Source: Verrucomicrobiales bacterium
Lineage (GTDB): Bacteria; Verrucomicrobiota; Verrucomicrobiia; Verrucomicrobiales; DEV007
Length of the DNA stretch: 54,238 nucleotides
Assembly: GCA_029213025.1 (NCBI GenBank)
Contig: JARGOZ010000026.1
Location: forward strand, 1-54,238
Direction: 5' to 3'
This document shows, one piece after another, positions 1 to 10,190 of the stretch (the stretch's first letter is position 1; each line of letters opens with the position of its first letter). Under the pieces are notes generated by a model. The model searched no databases, was not told the DNA's origin, and saw only the letters and a list, made by a program, of their open reading frames with translations. A program made the position numbers and the translations under genes.

Positions 1-132
1 GTGGAGATCTTGATCGTCCAAAATGCCGGGCACAACTGGAGAAAGGTTGGCGCGGACATCAAACCAACCAGAGACGAGATCGTTCAGGTGACAGTGGATT
101 TCTTTGTTAATCAGTTGAAGACGGTGAAATGA
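1..132 (+). CDS. C-terminal end of an alpha/beta hydrolase (partial)
   Basis: An open frame enters from the left edge and ends with TGA at 130-132, giving 43 residues. The tail contains NAGHNWR followed by an amphipathic last helix ([15 protein letters not shown]), which resembles the end of secreted alpha/beta hydrolases (esterase or prolyl-oligopeptidase-like) where the triad histidine sits in a GHNW-type motif shortly before the last helix. The stop overlaps the next start codon (ATGA at 129-132), so the two genes are probably translationally coupled. The nucleophile and acid lie outside the window, so the substrate cannot be stated. Confidence 0.6.
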   Translation: MEILIVQNAGHNWRKVGADIKPTRDEIVQVTVDFFVNQLKTVK

Positions 133-2237
133 GGTTTCTTTCTATACTTCTCGTATTCATGTTGGGAGCGACAGTCGTCGACGCTGCGGATTTTTATATA
201 TCGCCTGATGGTTCAGACCAGTGGGCCGGCTCCCTGGAAAAACCTTTTGCAACCCTGCAGAAAGCCCGCGACGCCGTCCGCGAACTGAACGCAAATCGCG
301 ATGTTGTCGTGCAAATTCGCGGTGGTCAGTATCGATTGAGTGAAACGGTTGTCTTCGGTGTGGAAGATTCCGGTAAAGATGATTTTACTATCACCTATGA
401 AGCTTACCCGGACGAAATACCGGTGTTTCATTCGGATGCGGAAATCACGAATTGGAAACAGAAAGATGCAGATGGGAAGGTGTGGGTAGCCGATGTGCCA
501 AAAGAGAAATTCTATACTCTGTACGACGCTTCCGGGCGGCTGCCGAGAGCACGATCGAAGGGCTTTATTCCAGTCATGCCGCCTTCGAATAAGGAGAACT
601 CCAAAAATACTCGGGTCGAGCTGCACTATCCCGAAGGTGCGTTGAGAAACTGGCCAAATTTGGCGGATGTGGAGATCATGGTTCGACCTCATCACGCGTG
701 GGTTGTTAATATTCTGCCATTGAAGTCCATCAACGAGAAGGCTCGAATCGCCACAACATCCGTCGCGGCGACTTATGCGATGGATGAACTGCATTACCTG
801 AAAGGCACTGAGTCCGTTTGGGTGGAAAATGTTATCGAAGCTCTGGACGAACCTGGAGAATGGGTCCTCAACACCGCTGAAGGAAAACTCTACCTGTGGC
901 CGCGAACTGAAGGACCTCCGAAGGGGATTGTCGCACCACAACTCCGGGAATATATAAAGGTGGAAGGCAAAATCGATATAGACGACCCGGGAGACACTCC
1001 GGTGCGCAACCTGATTTTTCGCGGACTGACCCTCACGCGGGGGGAAGCCTACCGATTGAAAAGCGAAGACAAAGGCCTGCAGCACGATTGGGAGTTTTAC
1101 GACAAAGCTAATGCTCTGCTGCGGTTGCGCGGGACTGAGAATTGTACGGTGGAAAAGTGCCGCTTTACCCAGAGCGGTGCGGGAGCAATTCGGATGGATC
1201 TCCATGGGCAGAACAATCGAATCCAGTCCAATCATATAGAACACATAGGCTCCACCGGGATCCTGCTCTGTGGCTACGGACCGGGAACCAAAGACGTCAA
1301 TCATCACAATCTGGTTTACAACAACCACATCCACCATGTCGGCGAAATTTACCCGCATGCCCCTGGTATTTTTCTCTGGCAGAGTGGTGAGAACCGTGTC
1401 GCCAACAATCTGGTCCACCACACTCCCTACGCGGGGATCATCGTTTCAGGCGTCATGACCGATTTCTTTTCTAAAAAGGGAAACGCCCGTGAGCTGGTAC
1501 GAACGATCCGCCGCAAGGAAGTAGGGAAGAATCGCACATTAGAGGAAATCAGACCGTTCCTGCATTCCCATGACAATCTGGTGGAATACAACGAAATCCA
1601 CCACGCCATGGAGCAGCTCGGCGATGGCAATGGTATCTACATTCGAGGTGCCGGGGCGGGGAACATCATTCGCCGTAACTACATCCATCATCTCGTTTCG
1701 CCGGTCGCTCTGCAATCAGCGATTCGTACTGACGGCGGGCAGCGCGATACTTTAATCGCTGAAAATCTGATATACAGATGCACCTCCCAGGGCATCCAAC
1801 TAAAGCTGAACAATCGCGCTGTAAACAATATTATCGCCGATCTTATCGAACCAATTCACAACGGCGAGAAACGATTGCCTGCCTATTTAAAACTCCGCGA
1901 AGGCCCAATGACCGGGGCCGTTATTCAACGGAATATCCTCTATCATCCGGTCAAAAAAGCGGACTTCTTTGACCAGGGCAGAAATCGAAGGCTCACAGGG
2001 GCCAGGGCAAGTGAAGCCGACACCGATTACAATATTTACTATTGTGCCGGCGATCCTGAATTGAGCAGGGCTGTCCTGATAGAGGCAAGGCGTTCCGGAA
2101 TCGACAAAAACAGCCGTGCGGATGATCCGCTCTTCATCGATCCAGCGAAGGGCGACTTTCGGCTCAAGCCCGATTCGCCTGCGCTGAAAATGGGGATTGT
2201 GCCAATCGATCTGTCAAAGATCGGACTGCGGGAATAA
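129..2237 (+). CDS. Secreted right-handed beta-helix protein, GH141-like carbohydrate enzyme candidate
   Basis: A 702-residue protein with a signal peptide (about residues 1-19, cut after VDA). It starts with the [10 protein letters not shown] and [13 protein letters not shown] motifs seen at the N terminus of many secreted beta-helix proteins, then a strand-rich region, then many parallel beta-helix turns rich in N-x-I and H-H (around residues 330-570, e.g. [10 protein letters not shown] and RRNYIHHL). The end ([20 protein letters not shown]) is typical of this class. Architecture is closest in my memory to GH141-type glycosidases of PVC and Bacteroidota, though polysaccharide lyases share the fold. 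It overlaps the upstream hydrolase by 4 bp, suggesting joint carbohydrate processing outside the cytoplasm. The start is the ATG inside that overlap. Fold is confident; activity is inference. Confidence 0.8.
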   Translation: MRFLSILLVFMLGATVVDAADFYISPDGSDQWAGSLEKPFATLQKARDAVRELNANRDVVVQIRGGQYRLSETVVFGVEDSGKDDFTITYEAYPDEIPVFHSDAEITNWKQKDADGKVWVADVPKEKFYTLYDASGRLPRARSKGFIPVMPPSNKENSKNTRVELHYPEGALRNWPNLADVEIMVRPHHAWVVNILPLKSINEKARIATTSVAATYAMDELHYLKGTESVWVENVIEALDEPGEWVLNTAEGKLYLWPRTEGPPKGIVAPQLREYIKVEGKIDIDDPGDTPVRNLIFRGLTLTRGEAYRLKSEDKGLQHDWEFYDKANALLRLRGTENCTVEKCRFTQSGAGAIRMDLHGQNNRIQSNHIEHIGSTGILLCGYGPGTKDVNHHNLVYNNHIHHVGEIYPHAPGIFLWQSGENRVANNLVHHTPYAGIIVSGVMTDFFSKKGNARELVRTIRRKEVGKNRTLEEIRPFLHSHDNLVEYNEIHHAMEQLGDGNGIYIRGAGAGNIIRRNYIHHLVSPVALQSAIRTDGGQRDTLIAENLIYRCTSQGIQLKLNNRAVNNIIADLIEPIHNGEKRLPAYLKLREGPMTGAVIQRNILYHPVKKADFFDQGRNRRLTGARASEADTDYNIYYCAGDPELSRAVLIEARRSGIDKNSRADDPLFIDPAKGDFRLKPDSPALKMGIVPIDLSKIGLRE

Positions 2238-2485
2238 AGCTGGAAGAATTTTGCACTCTTTTTCCTTTTATAGTTCCTTGATATCGACGATACCCACTGG
2301 CTTCGTCCCCGCCTTGAAACACGGGTTGATTCAGCCACGATATTCTGTAATCCGCAATAGCCCGGAACTGACATAGCGAAGAGCAGACTGGCTGTGAAGA
2401 GGCTGATTTGGCCTTGCAACTGTCTTTGTTTGCGAAATCGATAAGGATCGTTGATTACCCTGTTTTTGCGTTTATTACTTGAGGA

Positions 2486-3484
2486 ATGACGTTACTCATC
2501 TGGTTGGGCATTGTTTTTTGTCTGACTCAATCGGCCATGTTCTCAGGCTTGAACCTGGCTTTCTTTTCCCTGGGTAGACTCCATCTCGAGGCTGAAGCAG
2601 AGAAAGGATGTGCAAACGCCCTGAAAATTCTGCTTTTACGAACGAATTCAAACTTTCTTCTGAGCACAATCCTTTGGGGAAATGTCAGTGTGAACGTAGC
2701 GTTGGCTATGTTGTCAGATTCGGTGATGACAGGTGTCGTTGCCTTTCTGTTTGCTACTTGTGGAATTACTTTTCTGGGTGAAATCATTCCCCAGGCCTAC
2801 TTCTCCCGTCACGCGCTACGCGTCGGATCGCTTCTGGCTCCTGTCATCAAGATCTATCAAATCATTTTGTGGCCGGTCGCCAAACCCTGCGCCTTGTTTT
2901 TGGACAACTGGATCGGTAAAGAAGGCCCTATGTTTCTTACTGAAACAGACTTCGAAATCCTGCTCGAACGACATCTTAGAGAGCGCTTGACCGACATTGG
3001 CCAGGCTGAAGGGAGAGGTGCTCTAAACTTCTTAAAACTCGATGACTTGAGAATCAGTGGCGAGGGGTCCTCCGTTGCGCCGGAAACCATTCTGGACAGT
3101 TCGATCCTTGCAAGCTCGGACCTCGTGAAGGAAATACAGAAAACTCGAAATAAATGGATGATTTTCTGTGATACGAACAATCGACCTCAAACGGTTTTGA
3201 ATTCCGATGAATTCCTGCGCACCTATTTCGAAGACGGGGGAAAAGTTGATCCGAAGGAATTCTGTCACGAACCGATTATTGTAACCAATTCTGATGATAC
3301 ATTGGATACTGTTTTATCCAGCCTTGAAGTGGAAAGTGAAAGTCACGACGACCGCCTTATCGACCGTGAAGTAATTCTTTACTGGGGGGAGAATTCGAAG
3401 CGGATCATTACAGGCCCGGATATTCTGGGGAGACTTCTCCGGGGGATTGCCACAAAAACCACTGTGCCGGTGAGTCAACGTTAA
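2486..3484 (+). CDS. CNNM/DUF21-domain membrane protein (CorC/HlyC-like)
   Basis: A 332-residue protein. Residues 1-150 form a DUF21 (CNNM) transmembrane domain: three or four hydrophobic segments, a small-residue N terminus (AMFSGLNLAFFSL) and the conserved GEIIPQAYF stretch. The second half is soluble and resembles a degenerate pair of CBS repeats, ending with RIITGPDILGRLLRGI. The family comprises putative divalent-cation (Mg/Co) transport or sensing proteins. There is no CorC/HlyC C-terminal transporter-associated domain, so it is a short version. The ATG follows GAGGA very closely. The 248 bp before it hold no convincing gene. Confidence 0.8.
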   Translation: MTLLIWLGIVFCLTQSAMFSGLNLAFFSLGRLHLEAEAEKGCANALKILLLRTNSNFLLSTILWGNVSVNVALAMLSDSVMTGVVAFLFATCGITFLGEIIPQAYFSRHALRVGSLLAPVIKIYQIILWPVAKPCALFLDNWIGKEGPMFLTETDFEILLERHLRERLTDIGQAEGRGALNFLKLDDLRISGEGSSVAPETILDSSILASSDLVKEIQKTRNKWMIFCDTNNRPQTVLNSDEFLRTYFEDGGKVDPKEFCHEPIIVTNSDDTLDTVLSSLEVESESHDDRLIDREVILYWGENSKRIITGPDILGRLLRGIATKTTVPVSQR

Positions 3485-3587
3485 GTCGGAAAAAGCAGCA
3501 GGTTTTCAGTTATTCTCCGATATCCTTTATGAGGCGACGCGGAACTTGAAGCGAAATTTCCGCGATCACGCAACCGGAACGGATCTG

Positions 3588-3596
3588 TGATATAAT
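3588..3596 (+). promoter_or_regulatory. Extended -10 promoter for the sulfatase at 3624
   Basis: TGATATAAT matches the extended -10 form TGnTATAAT. Transcription would begin near 3603, leaving about 20 nt before the ATG at 3624; the earlier GTG at 3606 would be almost leaderless. I see no good -35 box at 17 bp, which is normal for extended -10 promoters. This placement supports the ATG at 3624 as the start. Confidence 0.45.
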
Positions 3597-3623
3597 GCCG
3601 GGGAAGTGTTTTCCGATCACCTT

Positions 3624-4808
3624 ATGAATCCAACTTTCCGCACACTTTTCGCGAACCTGTATTTTCGAAACTGTGCGGCTCGATGCCTGACGATTTTAGC
3701 CATCGCACTTTTCGTCAATTATTCGGCTGCAGAAGAAGGGGCGGGGGATAAGCAGCCTAACATCATACTTATTTTTACCGACGATCAGGGTTACGAAGAT
3801 CTCGGTTGCTTCGGATCGAAAAGAATCAAGACTCCAAACCTCGACCAAATGGCCGCTGAGGGTATGAAGTTGACCAATTTCTACGCCCAGCCGGTCTGCG
3901 GTGTGTCGCGCGCCGCGCTGATGACAGGTTGCTATCCGATTCGTGTCGCGGAGCCGGGAAACGTGAAGCAGTTGCATACCGTTCCTCACCCACAGGAAAT
4001 CACCATGGCCGAAGTTCTGAAATCAGCCGGGTACAGTACAGGAATAATAGGCAAATGGCACCTCGTTAATAAAACCGGCAAAGGGTACGACCCGGCAACG
4101 ATGCCAAACGCTCAGGGTTTTGATTACTTTTACGGAACTCCGGTTTTTAACGGCTACACCGTCTACGTCGATGATGTCCCGTTGCGCGTTCCTATCTATC
4201 GAAACGAAGAGATCGTTGTGAAAGGTGTCGAGAGCTGGGACAATATAACCGCTGACTACACAAAAGAGGCGATTACTTATATAGAGAGAAACAAAGACAC
4301 TCCGTTCTTTCTTTATCTGGCGCACAATATGCCGCACATCCCTGTGGGGGCTTCTGAAGATTTCAAAGGTAAATCGGAATACGGTCCCTACGGTGATACT
4401 ATCGAAGAAATTGACTGGTCCACCGGCAGGATTCTGGACAAACTAAAGGAGCTGGAAATCGATGGAAACACTCTCGTTGTTTTTACTTCTGATAACGGCC
4501 CTTGGGTGGAAACCACACGCGGGATGAAGCCGGCGGGCAGGAAATTTATTCCTCGTGATCATTCCGGAAGCGCAGCTCCGCTCAAGGGTTGGAAAATGTC
4601 AGCCTGGGATGGTGGTTGTAAAGTCCCGTTTATCGCCCGCTGGCCCGGGAAAATCGCGGAGGACCGGGTAAGTTCGGAGCTTCTGAGTACACTTGATTTG
4701 TTACCTACTTTCGCGAAGATCGCCGGGGCGAAGCTTGCTGATGATCGTACTATCGACGGTTATGACGCAACCGGCTTTCGGAAACAACGAGACCAGCCCC
4801 CGGGATGA
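3624..4808 (+). pseudogene. Secreted sulfatase, N-terminal catalytic part, frameshifted near 4776-4782
   Basis: A signal-anchor sequence (RCLTILAIALFVNYSAA) is followed by a type I sulfatase catalytic domain: metal ligands in IFTDDQG, GKWHL, and SDNGPW. The nucleophile motif at residues 92-96 is C-G-V-S-R, with valine where the formylglycine-enzyme consensus C-x-P-x-R has proline. After DGYDATGF the frame runs into unrelated residues and stops at 4808, while the next frame continues with NNETSPRDDYYYY, the expected continuation of a sulfatase. The gene therefore spans two frames, with a 1-nt gain or equivalent loss around 4776-4782. This could be a true mutation or a sequencing error. The family hydrolyses sulfate esters of glycans or small molecules in the periplasm or outside. 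Confidence 0.75.
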
Positions 4809-5655
4809 CTATTATTACTATTCAGGCTGCCTGCTCACCGGCGTGCGTAGCGATCAATGGAAGCTTGTATTGCCGCGCGTAGCGAATCCTCCGGGGACCG
4901 GTTGGTGGGGAAGGATGATCGAAGCAATTCCGGAGACCCAACTATACCACCTTGAAAACGACCCGGGGGAAACGAATAACATCGCCGGGGAACATCCTGC
5001 CATTGTCAGGGAACTGATGACAAAAATTGAGTCTGCCCGCAAAGAGTTGGGGGACATGAAGGTAGTTGGATCGGGCGCCCGCTTCTTTGATAAGGGGCCG
5101 AGAATCATTCGTGGCGCGCCGGGTTCGCAACCTTCCACGCCGACTGCAGAGAAGAAATACGATAACTTCCCACCCGCGGGTAATCTTCGTTTCAGCTTCG
5201 AGGACGGAACGATAGGGGCATGGGAGGTTGTGGAAGGCGAGTTTGGGCAACCGGTCACTACTATTTCGGCGCTGCCGAATTCGAAGAGCCCTTTTGCTCG
5301 TCACGGAAACTATCATCTCTCCACCCTCATGCTGCGAAATGGCAACTCGGTTTCCGACAAACAAACCGGCGTGCTGCAGTCACCTGCTTTCAAGTTGGAA
5401 GGTGACAAAGCTGCGTTTCTGGTTTCCGGTGGTTTCGATAAAAAGTCGCTGTATGTGGGGCTTATCGATGCCGATTCCGGGGCGTTGCTGATTCAGGCGG
5501 GAGGTTCGAAAGGTCATAAGATGAAACGGATCGTATGGGATGTGGCAAAGTGGAAAGGCAGAAACGTTCGCTTCCAGGTTGTCGATAAATCAGTTAAAGG
5601 GTGGGGGCATCTCAATATCGACGACTTTTCCGTTCAAGGCTCGCTCATCAGGTAG
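4777..5655 (+). pseudogene. Sulfatase C-terminal part plus jellyroll domain (out of frame with 5' part)
   Basis: This frame begins to make sense at GNNETSPRDDYYYY, includes the sulfatase C-terminal subdomain (WKLVLPR, LYHLENDPGETNNIA), and then adds about 160 residues. That tail (LRFSFEDGTIGAWEVVEGEF ... VRFQVVDKSVKGWGHLNIDD) matches the beta-sandwich module often attached to secreted GH32 enzymes and other PVC hydrolases, with hallmark FEDGT...W and GWGHxNxD motifs. An ATG at 4693 opens this frame, but its first ~28 residues overlap the real sulfatase frame and are not meaningful. If the frameshift were repaired the product would be about 675 residues: sulfatase plus glycan-binding-like sandwich. 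Confidence 0.7.
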
Positions 5656-5669
5656 TAAGCGGCCGCCAT

Positions 5670-5757
5670 TGTACCCTGTTTGGTCCTGCACTGTACCCTG
5701 TTTGGTCCTGCACTGTACCCTGTTAAGTCTTGCACTGTACCCTGTTAGGTTTGGGTA
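5670..5757 (+). repeat. 22-bp tandem repeat x4 of the GTACCCTGT family
   Basis: Four head-to-tail 22-bp units each begin TGTACCCTGTT. The first two are identical (continuing TGGTCCTGCAC), the third differs at a few positions, and the last diverges after TTAGG. The unit shares its core with dispersed palindromes elsewhere in the window. It lies between the sulfatase and the multihaem gene in a 193-bp spacer. Confidence 0.9.
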
Positions 5758-5848
5758 TAGACATACCTCTTATGCGGGAATCCTTTCGCTGAAGTTTTTG
5801 CGTCTTCGCCGGAACAGGATACAGTCTGCAATTCTTCACTAACAAAGC

Positions 5849-8800
5849 ATGAAATTTCGCATCCTGTTCATTATTTTTTCCGCCGTTTTTCCCGCTGTTG
5901 GCCTGACTGATCTTCATGCCCAAACCCGGGCGGACCTCGTGGCGGCGGCGCTGGAGGAAAGCCCGAAGGCAAAATGGTGGCAAGTGATGGATACGGGGCC
6001 TTTTACCACGGACACGTTTCGGTTTGGGCCGAAGGGTGACACCGCCGTTCTGAAAGGGGTCGCGCTGAAAACCGGGCCGGAGGAAAAATGGACTATGGTT
6101 TTTGATCCGGAATCGATGCGAATGGTGGCGGGTTTCGAGGGCAATGTTACTCTCGCCGGGACACCGTGGGACGGCAAACATGGCGGCAATTCCTCGTTGC
6201 CGGAGGATCGCTCAAAATATTACTTCACGACAAATTGGGGGCCGGGTTGGGCGATCAACGGGGACTGGACCGATCCACGCGAAAAGGACAATGACCGTGC
6301 CAACGGTTCGCTTCCGGATGACTACGCGGAGTATCATGGGATCTATCGCCACGAGGGTGGCAGCGTACTCAGCTACACGATCGCCGGCACGCCGGTGCTG
6401 GAAAAGCCGGGTCTCGTCGCGGGGCAGATGATCCGTTTTCTCGCTTTGCGGGGCGCTGCGATGAAGGCTCTGCAGGTGTTGGTTTCCGATCCGATGGAGT
6501 CCGGCGGAAAAAATCTCTCCTCCCGCCTCGTCAACGCTCCGGAGGGCGTCACAATGGAGACTCTCGATTCCGGGAGAAAAGTTGTTTCAATCCCGGCGGG
6601 AACTCCGGCCGGAGAATTACAGATCATATATTCCCGCAGCGAGATTATTCCGGCGATTGAAATAGTGGTACCGGATTGGGATAAACTCACCAAAGGCGGC
6701 CCGGCTCTTTTCCCTGAAACCATAGTGGTGAGCGGTAGAGTTAGTGAGGAAGACGATGCGCCCTACGTGATCGATTCGATTCCGCTACCGACAGATAATC
6801 CCTGGAAATCGGAGATCCGCTTCGGGGCCTTCGATTTTTTCCCCGACGGCAAACGCCTCGCCGCGTCGACCTGGAATGGCGATGTCTGGATCGCCGAAGG
6901 CATCGACGGTGACCTTGATGAGATAACTTGGAAACGCTACGCGAGCGGTCTTTTTCAGACTCTCGGTCTGACGATCGTCAATGGCACGATCTACACGCAC
7001 GGGCGCGATCAGCTCACCCGCCTGCACGATCTCAACAACGACGGCGAGGCGGATTTTTACGAGTCTTTCAATAATGATGTGAATATTACCGAGGGTTTCC
7101 ATGAATTCGCTTTCGACCTGCAGACCGATGCGGAGGGGAATTTCTACTTCAGCAAAGGCCAACCCGTACTGAGCGGAGGCAGGGGCTTCGCACCGTGGAC
7201 TGAGCACAATGGAACGGTCCTGAAAGTCAGCGCCGACGGTAAAAAGCTGGAGCGCGTCGCCTGGGGGTTGCGTGCGCCCGGCGGAGTCGGGATCGGTCCG
7301 GACGGCCAGATCACTACCGGGGAAAACGAAGGCAGCTACGTCCCGCGCTGTAAAATTACCTGGAGCAAACGTGGCGTCTCCGGCAATGATATCAGTTTTC
7401 ACGGAGTGGTCCCAAGCGTGTGGGAAGATAAACAGTTCATCAAAACTCTACCAGGCACCCCGACCGATTACGAGCGGCCGCTTTGTTGGTTGCCCTATTA
7501 CGTCGATAACTCCAGCGGTAGTCAATTCTGGGTGCCGGAAGATAGCGGCTGGAAAAATCACGCAGGTGGAATGCTCCATCTTTCCTATGGAAAAAGCTCG
7601 GTCTATCGCGCTTTGATTGATGAGGTTGACGGGCAGGTCCAGGGCGGTGTGTACCGTCTGCCAATTGAACTGACCACTGCGGCGATGCGCGGGCGGTTCC
7701 ATCCCAAAACGGGAAATCTATATATCATCGGTTTCCGCGGCTGGCAGACCAACGGAGGGAAAGGACTGCAACGAATCCGGTTCAATGGTATTGAAAAACC
7801 GGTGCCAATGTCTCTGAAAGCGCACAAGAATGGTATTGTTGTTTCCTTCAGCGATTCTTTGAATCCAACTACCGCTTCCGATCCCCGCCGCTACTCAGTG
7901 AGTAAGTGGGACTATGTATGGGGGCCAATGTATGGCTCCGGAAGATTCTCGATCGATGATCGTGACGATGCCGCTCGCGCGCATGCTCTCGAAGAGCACT
8001 CGAAAGGTTCTCACAACCAAATCGATACCGTCCCGGTCCGTGCAGCCACTCTGCTCGAAGATGGGAAAAGCGTCTTTCTCTATATACCGAATATGACTCC
8101 GGCAATGCAGATGGAAATCAAAATGGATCTCGCTGCGGCTGATGAAAAATCTTTCCGCGAAACGATCTGGAACACAGTCCATCTGCTGCGCCCCGAATTC
8201 GAAGAACACGGTCTCGATCTGACCAATCTGCCGGAAATCAATACCGCACCCGTTGGAGAACCGGGCCTCATCCTCAGCATGGCGCACGGCTCCACCGACG
8301 ATGCCGTAGTAGTCGACCGTCTGGCGATCACGCTCGCTCCCGGCGAGGCGGCAACACCGTTTATTGATCCGAGGCGCGGTAGAGAAATGGTTTTCCAGGG
8401 CAGCCTTATCGTTGATGCCCGTGATCAGCGTCATTTCCGACTCGATGGCAGCGGCTGGGCCAGTCTTCGCATCGATGGTAAAACGGTAGTGGAAGGCACT
8501 CTGCCCATCGAGTCCAAAGTTCCCGTTGAGCTCGAAGCGGGGCCTCACACCCTGTTCTGCAATTTCCAGAGAGAAGAAGATGGCAACGGTCGCCTCCAGC
8601 TGATGTGGAGCGGCACCGAATTCACCTGGGAATCTGTCCGGCCCGATGCGTTTCGCTACCTGCCCAACGCCCTTCTTGAGGCTAAAAATAAAACCCGCCG
8701 GGGCCGAAACCTGTTCGCCGCCGTCGGCTGCATCCGCTGTCACAGTGCCACCACGAAATTGGTGAGTCAAAAAAACGCCATGCCCGAGCTGCTCGAAACG

Positions 8801-10078
8801 GTTCCCGATTTCATCCAAATCGGCGAGCGTATCAACCCCGGTTGGATCGAGCAGTGGGTTCGCCGGCCGAAAGACAATTGCCCCGGCGTAGCGCCTGATT
8901 CCGCTGCGGACATCGCTGCCTTTCTCGCAAAGTCGACCCGCAATGCCGGCGGCGGTGAACCTCCTGCGGGCGATCCCGAAAAAGGCAAAGAACTCGCCGC
9001 CACGTTGCATTTTCAGCCCTGGGTAGAGGCCCTTTCCGCCGAGGCAAAATTCACCAGTACCGGTCTGGTTCGTTTTCTTCAAAATCCTGCGGCCCACCAT
9101 AGCGACACGACGTTTCCGAATCTGAGGCTCAGCGAGCCGGAAGCCGCCGATCTTGCCGCGTGGATTCGTTCGCAGCAGCCTGAAGTAAAGAAATTGTCCG
9201 GCGGCGATTCTGCAAAAGGCGGGGAAATGGTTTCGAAACGCTGTCTTGTCTGCCACAGCAACGGCACGAAAAGAAAATACCAATACGAGTTTGCCGCCAA
9301 ACCGCTCGACGAAATGTGGGAGCAGGAATGGCTGGTCCACGGCTGCCTGTCAGAGGAGGAAGGTAATGCCCCCGAACTCGGTCTCAGCCTGGAGGACAAG
9401 CAGGCGCTGCTCGCCTTCAAAAACGTCGACAGCAACCACGGGCTGCGATCTCTAAATCGTTTCGTCCCGCACGAATACGCCCACCGTACCCTTGATCGCC
9501 TGCGCTGCGCCGAATGCCATTCCGGCAAAAATACTTTGCCCGATATATCTCTCGCCGGCGAAAAACTCCGTGACGACTGGCTCACCGGTCTCTTCCGGGG
9601 CGATGTGTTGAAAATTCGGCCCTATCAGAAAGCAAAGATGCCGTCCTTTTCCAGTCGGGCCGACCTGCTCGCCCGTGGTCTCGCTCACCGCTCCGGCGAA
9701 ACCACCGGGGAAGAACTCGAGGCTCCCGACCCACCGCTCGCCGATGTCGGCAAACAAATCGCCGGATTCCAGGGCTATGCCTGCGCCAGTTGCCATGCTG
9801 TAGGTCCCAACCCCGCCATTCAGGCCTTCGAAGGACAGGGTCCCAACCTCCAGCTCGCCGGTGAGCGCCTGCGCGAAAAATACTACCACGGCTGGATGCA
9901 CTGGCCCCAGCGCTTCATTCCGACCACCATCATGCCCCGGTATACGGTCAATAAAGAGACCGCTTTGAATCCGAATTTTTTCGGTGGTAAAGCAGAGGAG
10001 CAATTCGAAGCACTATGGCAGTGGATGCGCACCCTGGAAGGAGCGGAGAAAGCGCCATTGGTGGTGCCGGAGCATTGA
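5849..10078 (+). CDS. Large secreted multihaem protein: propeller, PA14-like and four CxxCH motifs
   Basis: A 1409-residue secreted protein (signal peptide about residues 1-25). The first ~650 residues begin with a DUF6797-like region followed by a propeller similar to sorbosone-dehydrogenase-type PVC proteins (FFPDGKRLAASTWNGDVWI, HGRDQLTRLHDLNNDGEADF). A PA14-like lectin section follows around residues 850-935 (IDGKTVVEGTLPIESKVPVE). The last third has four c-type haem motifs: CIRCH (residue 961), CLVCH (1132), CAECH (1220) and CASCH (1312). The layout fits a membrane-associated periplasmic dehydrogenase or electron-transfer protein of the PVC group; substrate unknown. The ATG at 5849 is right for the signal peptide. 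It follows the broken sulfatase and may share its transcript, although the tandem repeat lies between. Confidence 0.85.
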   Translation: MKFRILFIIFSAVFPAVGLTDLHAQTRADLVAAALEESPKAKWWQVMDTGPFTTDTFRFGPKGDTAVLKGVALKTGPEEKWTMVFDPESMRMVAGFEGNVTLAGTPWDGKHGGNSSLPEDRSKYYFTTNWGPGWAINGDWTDPREKDNDRANGSLPDDYAEYHGIYRHEGGSVLSYTIAGTPVLEKPGLVAGQMIRFLALRGAAMKALQVLVSDPMESGGKNLSSRLVNAPEGVTMETLDSGRKVVSIPAGTPAGELQIIYSRSEIIPAIEIVVPDWDKLTKGGPALFPETIVVSGRVSEEDDAPYVIDSIPLPTDNPWKSEIRFGAFDFFPDGKRLAASTWNGDVWIAEGIDGDLDEITWKRYASGLFQTLGLTIVNGTIYTHGRDQLTRLHDLNNDGEADFYESFNNDVNITEGFHEFAFDLQTDAEGNFYFSKGQPVLSGGRGFAPWTEHNGTVLKVSADGKKLERVAWGLRAPGGVGIGPDGQITTGENEGSYVPRCKITWSKRGVSGNDISFHGVVPSVWEDKQFIKTLPGTPTDYERPLCWLPYYVDNSSGSQFWVPEDSGWKNHAGGMLHLSYGKSSVYRALIDEVDGQVQGGVYRLPIELTTAAMRGRFHPKTGNLYIIGFRGWQTNGGKGLQRIRFNGIEKPVPMSLKAHKNGIVVSFSDSLNPTTASDPRRYSVSKWDYVWGPMYGSGRFSIDDRDDAARAHALEEHSKGSHNQIDTVPVRAATLLEDGKSVFLYIPNMTPAMQMEIKMDLAAADEKSFRETIWNTVHLLRPEFEEHGLDLTNLPEINTAPVGEPGLILSMAHGSTDDAVVVDRLAITLAPGEAATPFIDPRRGREMVFQGSLIVDARDQRHFRLDGSGWASLRIDGKTVVEGTLPIESKVPVELEAGPHTLFCNFQREEDGNGRLQLMWSGTEFTWESVRPDAFRYLPNALLEAKNKTRRGRNLFAAVGCIRCHSATTKLVSQKNAMPELLETVPDFIQIGERINPGWIEQWVRRPKDNCPGVAPDSAADIAAFLAKSTRNAGGGEPPAGDPEKGKELAATLHFQPWVEALSAEAKFTSTGLVRFLQNPAAHHSDTTFPNLRLSEPEAADLAAWIRSQQPEVKKLSGGDSAKGGEMVSKRCLVCHSNGTKRKYQYEFAAKPLDEMWEQEWLVHGCLSEEEGNAPELGLSLEDKQALLAFKNVDSNHGLRSLNRFVPHEYAHRTLDRLRCAECHSGKNTLPDISLAGEKLRDDWLTGLFRGDVLKIRPYQKAKMPSFSSRADLLARGLAHRSGETTGEELEAPDPPLADVGKQIAGFQGYACASCHAVGPNPAIQAFEGQGPNLQLAGERLREKYYHGWMHWPQRFIPTTIMPRYTVNKETALNPNFFGGKAEEQFEALWQWMRTLEGAEKAPLVVPEH

Positions 10079-10190
10079 TGGAGGGGTTATCTCAATTTGT
10101 ATTTCCGAAATGATTTAAAACTCACCGCCACCTGTATAGAATTGCCAATCGCTGAATTTTTCTCTATTCTCCGGAAAGATTCCGGGGAGA

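Noticed and set aside
213..1421. 402-codon minus-strand frame
   Set aside because: Lies wholly opposite the beta-helix gene and its translation has no family features; a shadow.
2039..2419. 126-residue minus-strand frame with a hydrophobic start
   Set aside because: More than half is antisense to the end of the beta-helix gene; no support beyond a chance signal-like stretch.
5670..5757. CRISPR array
   Set aside because: Units are contiguous 22-mers with no spacers and no cas genes nearby.
7895..9340. 481-codon minus-strand frame
   Set aside because: Opposite the multihaem gene, which has a signal peptide and four haem motifs; codon-bias shadow.
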